Positions 21,398-29,997 of a DNA stretch of 64,000 nt are shown here, in pieces; positions within the stretch are counted from its first letter, which is position 1, and every line of letters begins with the position of its first letter. The notes under the pieces are model-generated. The model was not told the DNA's origin, did not search any database, and saw only the letters and a list, made by a program, of their open reading frames with translations. This DNA comes from Ascoidea asiatica (Eukaryota > Ascomycota > Saccharomycetes > Ascoideales > Ascoideaceae): the NCBI GenBank assembly GCA_001600695.1, contig BCKQ01000001.1, positions 1,764,722 to 1,828,721 on the forward strand, given 5' to 3'. The position numbers and the translations under genes are program-made.

Positions 21398-21970
21398 ATG
21401 TCTGCTTTTTTTTATTCTCCATTTTGGGAATTTGTTGATGCTATTGATGAAAACTTAAATCAAATTCAACGTGTTCTTCCAAAACAAGAAAATTCAATCC
21501 AAAAAGAAAATAAAAAAATTACAAATAAAGAATCAAAACAAGTTACAAAACCTAAAACAAATGAACCAAGATCTTTAATGTCTAATTTCTTTAATGATTC
21601 TAATGATTGGAACTTAAATTTATCAAATATTATTCCTCCAGTTGATTTAATTAATAATGAAAAAAATTATGAATTACATGTTTCAATTCCAGGTGCTGAA
21701 AAAGATAAAATTAATATTGATTTTAATAGAGAAAATAATTCAATTACAGTTTCTGGTAAAATTGAAGAACATAAAGAAGAAACTAAAGGAAATTTCAAAT
21801 ATCAAGAAAGATCAACTGGTTCATTTTCAAGAATTGTTGCTTTACCAAAGAATGAAAGTTTAGATGAAGAACATATTGCTGCCAATTATACTGATGGTGT
21901 TTTAGTTCTTTCAATTCCAAAATTAGGTAAAAAAGAAAGTGAAAATATTCGTCATATTACTATTTCATAA
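21398..21970 (+). CDS. HSP26: Small heat-shock protein, Hsp26-like
   Basis: 190 residues. The N-terminus MSAFFYSPFWEFVDAIDENL resembles Hsp26 (MSFNSPFFDFFDNI). An alpha-crystallin domain spans about residues 70-182. It opens with IPPVDLINNEKNYELHVSIPG and ends with the family signature AANYTDGVLVLSIPK before a short tail. Such proteins form large oligomers that hold unfolded proteins for Hsp104/Hsp70. The C-terminal I-x-I/V motif is represented by HITIS at the very end. A consensus heat-shock element and TATA box lie about 185-220 bases upstream. Slightly shorter than yeast Hsp26 (214). Confidence 0.93.
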   Translation: MSAFFYSPFWEFVDAIDENLNQIQRVLPKQENSIQKENKKITNKESKQVTKPKTNEPRSLMSNFFNDSNDWNLNLSNIIPPVDLINNEKNYELHVSIPGAEKDKINIDFNRENNSITVSGKIEEHKEETKGNFKYQERSTGSFSRIVALPKNESLDEEHIAANYTDGVLVLSIPKLGKKESENIRHITIS

Positions 21971-22161
21971 CTGGATAACAAAAACCAGTTTATTAATTTT
22001 TGAAACTTTTATTTTAATACTTCTTTTGATTTCTCTTTTAAATTTTTTTCATTTTTATTCATTATTTATTTTTTTTCATTTTTTCATTTTTTCATTTTTT
22101 CATTTTTCATTACTTCTTTGAATAACTTCTTTGAATAAATGGTTATATCTTTTTTAGAATT

Positions 22162-22485
22162 TTAACAAACTGATAAGTAAAAATAATATAATTGAAAAAA
22201 GAAATAAATTAAATTTGATAGAAATTTACTATTATGTAGACTATGACTATTACTTGTTTGACAATATATAATTGAGTTACTTCTTGAAGATTTTATTTTT
22301 GAATTTCTATTACTTAAAATTGAAGGAGAATGTCTTTTTATGGTTAAATGGGTATTTATACTTAAAACTGAAAAAGATTTATTTGATTGAAGAATTATTT
22401 TTGTTATTGAATTCATATTTTCAACAAATTCAAAATGTAATTCTTCACTAATTCTATCTTCAAATGCCTTTATCATTCTATCCAT
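22162..22485 (-). CDS. Doubtful small protein, 107 residues
   Basis: An ATG-initiated frame 70 bases downstream of BRR1 on the same strand. The first 70 residues have a plausible helical, mixed composition (MDRMIKAFEDRISEELHFEF). The last 25 are Phe/Tyr/Leu-rich, like translated AT-rich DNA. I do not recognise a family. It may be a real small gene with a drifted tail, part of a spliced gene, or chance. Confidence 0.3.
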   Translation of the reverse strand: MDRMIKAFEDRISEELHFEFVENMNSITKIILQSNKSFSVLSINTHLTIKRHSPSILSNRNSKIKSSRSNSIIYCQTSNSHSLHNSKFLSNLIYFFFQLYYFYLSVC

Positions 22486-22555
22486 AAAATTTTTTAGTTC
22501 ATTTATCTAAAGTGATGAATATTTCAAAACATATTTATTAATAAGAAATCCATTT

Positions 22556-23332
22556 TTACTCAATTGATAAAAGATCTTTTTGACCATAAATTTCTGATGC
22601 AACTAGTGGAATTAAATCATAAATAAATAATGTATCATTATCAATATCATTATCGATATTAATATCAATGATATTATTTTCAGATTCAGTTTTATCTTTA
22701 ATAATTTTATATTTTAAATTTAAAGCACTTTTAGCTAATAATCTTAATTCATTAATTTCATTATAATTTAATAAATCAGATAATTTTAATAATATAATTA
22801 AAATCCAATTATTTAAATATCCTCTATTTTTTTTATTTATTATTTTTTTTAAATATATTATTAATTTAATATTTAAATTATGATCAATTAATTTAATTAT
22901 TTTAAAACTTGGTTCTGTTTTAATTAAAAAAGTTCTCCATTCTGAGAAATTTTCAGGTAATTCAAAATCATCTTCATTATTTTCATTATTTTCATTACAA
23001 TCATCTAAATTATCATTTATTGATTCAATTTCTTTATTATGATATATTTTTTTATCCATTTTGAATTTATTAATTAATTGAATTGAATAATTTTTGAAAT
23101 TTAATTTTTGAATTGATTCTTTATTATTTTTTTTATATGTAATTATATTTGGTCTATTGAGGTTTGTATTTTTATCATTAACTTGAGTTGTATTCTTTTC
23201 ATTTAAGAAAAATATATTGCTATTACTTAATTGACTTTCAATTCTAACTGAGGATAAATATGAATTTACATTTTGAGGATTAGCTTCATATTTTCCAGTG
23301 AATTGAAAAGGTAATACCTGTTTCATATCCAT
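22556..23332 (-). CDS. BRR1: Gemin2/SIP1-family snRNP assembly factor, Brr1-like
   Basis: 258 residues. The N-terminal block NPQNVNSYLSSVRIESQ matches Brr1/Gemin2 (NPDVIEYLKSVRQEA in yeast). The middle has a FSEWRTFLIKTEPS segment and then IKLIIYLKKIINK and LNNWILIILLKLSDLL, the helical Gemin2 core. The protein ends SEIYGQKDLLSIE, matching the diagnostic Brr1 tail VNYGQKDLIE. Gemin2 holds the Sm pentamer during snRNP assembly; in yeast, loss of Brr1 lowers snRNA levels. An acidic Asn/Glu linker separates the two conserved parts. It is shorter than yeast Brr1 (341) but co-linear with it. Confidence 0.88.
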   Translation of the reverse strand: MDMKQVLPFQFTGKYEANPQNVNSYLSSVRIESQLSNSNIFFLNEKNTTQVNDKNTNLNRPNIITYKKNNKESIQKLNFKNYSIQLINKFKMDKKIYHNKEIESINDNLDDCNENNENNEDDFELPENFSEWRTFLIKTEPSFKIIKLIDHNLNIKLIIYLKKIINKKNRGYLNNWILIILLKLSDLLNYNEINELRLLAKSALNLKYKIIKDKTESENNIIDINIDNDIDNDTLFIYDLIPLVASEIYGQKDLLSIE

Positions 23333-24583
23333 GATGTAACTTTATATTATCTGTTAGTTATATGATTGTTCTTAATTTTGGTTTATAAATATTGATCTTA
23401 CTACTTTCTTCTTCTTCTTGATTAGATTCATTCTCTCATTTATTCCTTACAAGGTATTTTCAAAGTTTTTGCCATCTAAAATATTTCATCCAAAAAGTTC
23501 TTGAATCCAGATTAACGGTACTCCTTCTGGTCCGGGTATTTGAGTTTCTGAAGTGACGTATTCGATGAAACTCTTTTATTCTTTTACTGTACTCTTTAAC
23601 TCTTTAACTCTTTTACCCTTTTTGTTCTTTTTATTCTTTTTATTCTTTTTGTTCTTTTAATTCTTTTTATTCTTTTGTTATTTGTTACATCTTTTTTCTC
23701 CTTAAAACGACCTTAACACATTAAAGTTTTCTCTGGTACCTTATTTGATTAAAATATTTCAGTCTAAAAGGACGGACTAACGCTAATCAAGTCAAATGAA
23801 CTATCGTTTTTATTTATCTCTTATCATAAATTTACAATAAATGTTACTAATTGTGGATTTTATAAAATTGAACAAACTCATCCATAAATGATGAAATTTC
23901 AATTATTTTTACATGACACAATTTCAATTTCAATTCCAATTCAGAGTAAATTTCAAGGATATTACGTAAGTTTTTGGTAATTATAAAAGATACTCAACAA
24001 TTTAATTTTATCATATGCCATTTTTAAATTATACGTAATAAATTACTAAAATCTTCCAAGATACTTTTTGTGTGACTAAAAATGAGGTTGAATTAATATG
24101 AAATTAGGGCTATTGCCCAAGAAGTTGCGGGAGGCTTCTGAATTGGCTGTACAGATCAAGATATTGAAAATGATGATGATTCTTAATTATATAAATTATA
24201 ATTACGAATCAGCTAAAATAAGAAACAAATATTTAAAAGTAAAAGTAAATGTGTATTTGAGACATAAATTAAAAGCAAAAACTATGTAGTAGGTTTTTGA
24301 ATAAAATCTTTGCTGAGAAAGAAAAGTAAAACTTGAAATATTTCTAGAAACAATTTTGAGGCTACTTATAGTAAATAAAAAAGACTGAAAAGACAGTAAG
24401 GATAAAATAAAAATTTGTAAAGACGGAAATATGTGAGTCAAAATAAGGACAACGTATAATTTTTGATTAGAAATAGAATTGTATGTTCTTGCAGAAAGTA
24501 AAAAGTAATTTGAAAAAAAATAATATCGGAAAAAATGCTGGACTGCAGTTTTGGTTAGTAAAAAAATATCTAAGGAAACCAAT
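23333..24583. other. Intergenic region upstream of BRR1
   Basis: Contains TGACGTAT near 23553 and a run of roughly ten-base TATTCTTTTT-like repeats (about 23575-23690). Frames at 24098-24289 and 24202-24582 overlap on opposite strands and look like chance. Confidence 0.5.
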
Positions 24584-26164
24584 TTAATTTTTAATTGTTT
24601 TCTTTAACGTGAAATATTTATATGCAAGCTTGACCAATTCTCTTGGAATGTTGAAAAATAATTTTATAGCTTGTGCTCTAGATTGATCTTGATTAGGTGA
24701 TTGATTTGATTGAAAACACAATTGCATAACTGCTGAAAAAGCTTTTGGAGGTACAACTATTTTTTAAGATTTAAGATGGTATATATCATCAGGATTTCTG
24801 ATATAATACAAAACCTTTTTGGATCTGATATAACGACAAAGGAAAATGTCTGATTTCTTCTTGTTTCCATTTGTCATAAATGGGTTATATAATTCATCAG
24901 ATACCTTGAAGCGTGCAATTGTCAATCCAGCATTGATTTGATCTAAATATGGTTTGATTTTATGTGAACCAAGATAAAGGAAAGCATTATTATTTACAAT
25001 AGAAGCAGTAATACCTTTTATTCAAATTTTAAAGACTTTTAAATAATTAATAGCATTGTTAGATTCATGATTATATAAGAGACGATAAATCAGTGATAAT
25101 ATTTCATAATGAAAACCACCCAGGATAAAAGGGATATTGATAGAATTATTATAATATTTGATGCTAAATTTTTTCATTGAGCGTGGTACTTCAATGTCAT
25201 TTCTTGTCAGTTGACGAATAACATTATTATTATCAGATTTATGTTTTGCATCATAAAATTTGTACAATCCATATTCATTAATTGCAACTATAACACTATC
25301 TTCAATGTCATAATAAAACATCCACCCAAAATGGTTACAATCATTTGCAGATTTTTAAAAGATTTCAATCATTTGATCATATTGATAGCTATCCTCTGAT
25401 ATGATTAGTCAAATATTTTAAGCAATTCTTAATTTATCTATTAAAGACATAAATTTAACTTTAATTGCTTTGGGAATTGATTTAGTTGATTCTAATTCAA
25501 CTTTTACTACACCCTCTAGCATATGCTTATTACCTAGTGTTTTGACATCACTCGTTTCTTCAACAGTATATTCAATATTTAATAGTTCCTTGGCTTTACA
25601 AACCTTTGTGTTGAAATCTGGAGAAATGACTGGCTCACCAAAGTTTAACATATATGGAATCTCATCATCTGAAATATCAATAATGTCAGTATCTTCCTCC
25701 TCAATGGTATCAGCACTATTTTTATTAATTATTGAAATAGATGGGGCCTAGAGTAAATCGTGCTCAGAATTAGGAAGAGGTGGAAATATAAGTTTTGATT
25801 CAGGTTCAATGTCAGAGTTAGAGGATGAAGCGTTCTTATCTGGAGAGGTTGTTGACGTTGCCGTATGTTTGATAAGAGATAATGAGGATAAAGAATTTGT
25901 TGTTGATCCTCAAATTTGCTTGCTAAGACATAATGAGGATGTAGAATTTGATCTTGATGTTGAACTGTGCTGATCAGTGATAGGTGATTTCAAAACATTA
26001 GTTGTAGAAGAATTAGCTATAGTTGAAACATTATTGATTCACTAAATAGTATCAGGAGTAGTTGGTGTAATTTGCGTTAAAGCTGATGTAGTTAAATTAG
26101 TGGAGTAAAATGAATTGGTTGATATTCATGAATTAGATGATTTAGAAAAATTAGGTAAATCCAT
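24584..26164 (-). pseudogene. 527-codon reading frame with ten internal stop codons
   Basis: From the ATG at 26162-26164 (MDLPNFSKSSNS) to the TAA at 24584-24586, a single minus-strand frame stays protein-like without any frameshift. It is broken by stops at codons 13, 41, 42, 85, 139, 249, 252, 270, 381 and 467, using all three stop codons. The first ~170 codons are Ser/Thr-rich, then an acidic patch (TIEEEDTDIIDISDDEIPY). The rest looks globular, with stretches such as FILGGFHYEILSLIYRLL and KKKSDIFLCRYIRSKK. Random sequence of this composition should hold far more stops. I do not recognise the ancestral protein. It is most simply a gene dying by point mutation. A TTAGTTAAG-type minisatellite lies just upstream. 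Confidence 0.7.
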
Positions 26165-26209
26165 TGCGTCAGCTTAGTTAGTTGAATTTTTAAATTAGCT
26201 GATATTTAT

Positions 26210-26345
26210 GTATTGGTTAAATTAGTTAAATTAGTAATATTTGTTGAATTGATTTTATTAGTGGAGTTAGCTAAGTTAGTTAAGTTAGTTAAGTTATTTG
26301 AGTAAGTTGAGTTAGTTGAGTTAGTTGAGCTAGTTGAGTTAGTTA
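26210..26345. repeat. TTAGTTAAG/TTGAGTTAG minisatellite
   Basis: Degenerate 5- and 9-base units lie directly upstream of the nonsense-riddled frame. Read on the minus strand they give Asn-Leu-Thr/Asn-Ser-Thr repeats, interrupted by stops. Confidence 0.75.
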
Positions 26346-26902
26346 ATATTTTTATCATTTATTGAATAATATTAATTTATTTAATGGTTTTAATTGATTT
26401 TTGGATAGATTATTTAAATTGTTTTGTTTAGTTTGTTTTATCTTTTTTTGAAAATTTTGCAGTGGATGCATATGTGGTAAATTTGGATTATATTGTTATG
26501 GAAATTGAATCACGGGATTTTTTGTTTTTTGGGGGTTGGAAAAGGGAGGTCTGAAAGATCCTGTTAGGAGTTAATTATTGACAACTCATAAACGAGAGTC
26601 AAATGGTTTAAGTATGGAACTTAAACCTGGAGCAGGTTTTGCTACACTATTAATCAGCTGCGCTTTTCTCCGATTGATTTGAATGTATACGAATTAAAGG
26701 GCCCCGTAAATAAGCTTGCCATAACGGTTGACAGTGTTCCGCGGCTTACTCTCGGGGTTGTTGTTGTGTAATTGGGAAATTTTCAAATGTTTTTTTTTTC
26801 GCTGATAATTTCTTCAGGATTTGATGAATCTGTCTCGTAATTGGCACTTTCACGATGGTTTCACAAATCATTGGCCGGATGCATGCGTGTACAGCGGTTT
26901 TG

Positions 26903-26922
26903 AACTGGGTTGCAAACCAGTT
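26903..26922. repeat. 20-bp inverted repeat in a GC-richer island
   Basis: AACTGG and CCAGTT arms surround a TTGCAA centre, with one mismatched pair. It lies about 740 bases upstream of the nonsense-riddled frame. Confidence 0.7.
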
Positions 26923-28618
26923 TCAAGGATTAAGAATCTAAAAACAAAGATCAAGGATCAAAAAGAATCATCTGTTCTTTTTTTGGTTATTTAATGGATT
27001 TTTTAAGAAAATATATTTATTTTTATGATGTTCATGTTTTCAGTGAATAAATTTCCTGAAAAATTAGTCTATAAATTTATTATAATTGATATCATCTTTC
27101 TTAATGAATGATCAAGAAAAATAATATTTTAATACGATGCAATACTAGTTAGTAATGGATGAGTATGTTTCAAACAAAAGATTAGGCACTTTAAGTTACA
27201 AATACTTCTTGAGCTGCTAAATTGTTTTATTATACGATGGAATGAAATATACAGATTTAATCTCGAACCATTATATTCACTGTAATTAATTTGAATCTTT
27301 TTTTTTTTTTTGGGGCTCAATTCCAAAAAAAAACTAATGAAGACAAAATCTTTTGGAAAATATTTCAAGTCAAGTCAAGTCAAAAAAAAAAAAAAAAAAC
27401 CTCAAAAAAATTAAAAGTGTTATTGGCCTGCCTCATTTTCTTTTTTTTCTTCCTTTTTTTTCTCTTCTTTTTTTAATTTTTTAAATCTCTGTAACTTTAA
27501 CCATTCACAGTTTTGAATATTGTCAAAATCAATTCCCATGGGGGCATAATTCTTTCTCACAGCCATATTAAAGAAAATATTAAGACTTTACTTATTTGAT
27601 AATAATTCAAGTTCAAATTAAAGTCCTTTTTTTTACTTTGGTAATTAATAGAGAGAATCAATTGAAAAATAAAATTAGATTACGTAGGATAAATAAAAAT
27701 GAATAACTTCATTTAAAAATATACGATTTCAAAAAGATGTAAAAAAATTACCTTTAATATCACAAAATGTCTTAAATATTTCTCCCAGTTATTTCTTCTG
27801 ATTTTTCTTTTTTTTTTAACGAGATCGACATAATTTGTAAATCAAATAAAGGCTTATGATTGAATAATTTAAATGATTAGTAAAATTAATTCATCAAATT
27901 TTTTGAATTTTTTGTAAATCTGGTTTAAGCCGATTTTTTCAAGAAGTATATATAATAAAATTGAAAAAAAAGGGAAGATAATAGTAACTTTTTATAATCA
28001 CATCATTTTTTTTTTTTTTTTTCTTTTTTTTTTCCTCTTTTAAATATAAAATTCACCCAGGGTCAAAAAAAAATGTCTGTACCTTTTTTAAATTTTACTT
28101 TTTTTCGTAGTTTTTCGTAATGTTATATCAATTCAGATACTGTATATTATTATTCATAGGATATGTATAATGTAAAACAAAAAATGAAAAATGAAATATT
28201 AAAAAAGGTATGTTGATGATAATAATTGAAATAATTGTGTGGCATCGTACTTTTAAACTTTACTTAACATTTAATTGCTTATATGAACCGTAAATATCTA
28301 AGAGAGATTTAATTATTTATTTATTTATTTATTTGTTTAGTTATTTGTTTAGTTATTAAAACTTTGAGAAAGTTATTTGAAGTATAGAGTGAATAAAAGT
28401 TGTAAAAGTTACTGATAATACGATAAAATCCCATAATTTTAAATTTAACAGAATGTTTAGTCTCCTTTAAAATATATTGTATAAATATGAATTAAAAGAA
28501 CCAGTTTTTAATCGAAATTGTGATATTACTTTATTTCTATAAAAATAGTAAAAGTAAAAGTAAAAGTAAAAGTAATTAATACTTATATACTAGATATTTA
28601 ATATACAGTATAATTATA

Positions 28619-28951
28619 ATGTTTATGGTTGATAGAAGTAGAGGAAATATGGGTAATAATAATAGTAATAATAATCCAGATAAATATGATGATGATTTTG
28701 AATGGTTTGATGGAGCTTATAGATTTGGAGAACATGTTATATTTGTAAAATATGATAATATTGTAAGAGTTCAAACAAGAGAAGAATTTCAATATATTGC
28801 AAGAGGACCAGATGAATATTTTAATCATACAGGACCATTAAAATTTGGAGAAACAACATTATTTTTAGAAAATGGTAATATGGTTAGAATTGAATCTAAA
28901 AAACAAATTCCTGGATATCATTATAAAGATGATGTTGATATGAGTTGGTAA
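28619..28951 (+). CDS. Unknown 110-residue protein with a duplicated motif
   Basis: ATG-initiated frame with well-formed composition, unlike chance frames nearby. Residues 32-57 (GAYRFGEHVIFVKYDNIVRV...) and 72-97 (GPLKFGETTLFLENGNMVRI...) are two copies of one unit, 40 residues apart. Shared pattern: G-x-x-[RK]-F-G-E-x-x-[IL]-F-x-x-x-x-N-[IM]-V-R-[VI]. Alternating hydrophobic residues suggest two beta hairpins or one small beta domain. There is no signal peptide or membrane span; the Asn-rich start could be a linker. A TATA-like AGTATAATTATA precedes the ATG. I do not recognise the family and propose no function. The internal duplication argues it is a true coding sequence. A second Met at codon 11 could be the start. 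Confidence 0.7.
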   Translation: MFMVDRSRGNMGNNNSNNNPDKYDDDFEWFDGAYRFGEHVIFVKYDNIVRVQTREEFQYIARGPDEYFNHTGPLKFGETTLFLENGNMVRIESKKQIPGYHYKDDVDMSW

Positions 28952-29210
28952 TTTTAAACAATTCAAATTATTTTTTAACTATCTATTGATTTACTTCTAC
29001 TTTTTTTTTTTTCATTATTTTCATCATCATTACTTGAATTTCTACACTTTATTTTTCTAAAGTTTTCAACAGTATTCCATTGGTTTTTTTCTCATTGTTT
29101 TTTTGGTTTTAATTCACTTCTTTTTTTAGCATTTATAGTTTATAAAAATGATTCCTAAATATAATCCATAATATACAGTATGTTTATGGAATTTGTTTCT
29201 TTATATTTAA

Positions 29211-29282
29211 GTATCATTACCAGTAATAGTATCATTACCAGTAATAGTATCATTACCAGTAATAGTATCATTACCAGTAATA
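29211..29282. repeat. Four perfect tandem copies of an 18-bp unit
   Basis: Unit GTATCATTACCAGTAATA, four times head to tail, then a shortened copy GTATCAGTAATA to 29294. On the plus strand it can read as SIITSN repeats in a weak 62-codon frame beginning at 29180. Confidence 0.95.
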
Positions 29283-29329
29283 GTATCAGTAATAGTAGCA
29301 ATAACGTTAGTAGTTCGCTTTCGTTTATC

Positions 29330-29655
29330 TTCCCTGACCGGAAACGTGCCTCCAGCGCAAGCGTTTAAACCGCAAAGCAACCCAAAGCAGACCCACAGCA
29401 GTGGCGCCAGAGAAGAACCGGGGAAAGAAAGACCGTTTACCGAACTGATTACGGCTGAGCAGTCCGTTTTCAAAGGGGGTCTTACTAGTTACTTCTTATG
29501 AAGGATCCGAAGCTCAGTACTGGTTCACCGGGGAAACACATGAGAACACTCCAGACCCCTGGGCTCCCCAACGGCAAGCTGTCCTTGCCCAGGCCTTGTT
29601 CAGGCCTTGTTATTGCCGGAGCTGCGTATTGCTCGCGAGCGGAGGAAGCCCAACT
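29330..29655. other. GC-rich intergenic island with hairpin and direct repeats
   Basis: This is the most GC-rich stretch of the window outside the tRNA genes. It holds a perfect hairpin GGCAAG-CTGTC-CTTGCC (29573-29589), an 11-bp tandem duplication CAGGCCTTGTT (29590-29611), and the decamer ACCGGGGAAA twice (29417, 29527). No coding, tRNA or LTR assignment is supported. Confidence 0.6.
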
Positions 29656-29997
29656 AAAATATAATACCACAATATATTAAAGTAACTGTTGATGTTGAAC
29701 TAAACTATCTGAAATATATTGAATAAAGAATAGAATTAGAATTAGAATTAGAACTAGAATTAGAATTAAAACTATTAATATTTAATATACCAATACTTAT
29801 ATTGTCTAAAACTAGGTCCATTCACTTTGGAATACAATGTAAATGAAATTTTAACTTCAAGTTTCTAAAATACTATCTTTATTAGCTTACATACTTAGAC
29901 TGCTACTTACAATATTGTTTGTATTCTATATTCAAGTTATATTCTTTCATTAATAATCATATACTCAATTTCAACTTCTTATTAATATAATTTTAAA

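Larger units (their letters stand above)
26165..28618. other. Gene-poor region between the pseudogene and the 110-residue protein
   Basis: Holds a TTAGTTAAG-type minisatellite (about 26210-26345), a GC-richer island at 26580-26930 with a near-perfect 20-bp inverted repeat at 26903-26922, long homopolymer tracts around 27300-28040, and an AAAAGT repeat at about 28545-28575. No coding sequence is supported. Confidence 0.6.
28952..29997. other. Intergenic region with 18-bp repeats and a GC-rich island
   Basis: After a T-rich 3' flank comes ATACAGTATGTTTATGG (29171-29189), which resembles the start region of the preceding gene without its TAATTATAA segment. Then follow the 18-bp repeats, a GC-rich island (29330-29655), and a GAATTA repeat at about 29728-29770. 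Frames inside the island overlap on both strands and are not credible genes. Confidence 0.6.

Noticed and set aside
23333..28618. Possible centromere in the 5-kb region without intact genes
   Set aside because: No CDEI-AT-CDEIII arrangement, no large inverted repeat, and the region holds a decayed gene; gene poverty alone is not evidence.
29390..29430. TGGCGCC resembling a retrotransposon primer-binding site
   Set aside because: No flanking LTR, no polyprotein and no matching terminal repeats; a seven-base match alone is not enough.
29485..29680. Overlapping 60-codon frames on both strands of the GC-rich island
   Set aside because: GC-rich DNA has few stops by chance; the two strands overlap almost exactly and neither looks like a protein family.
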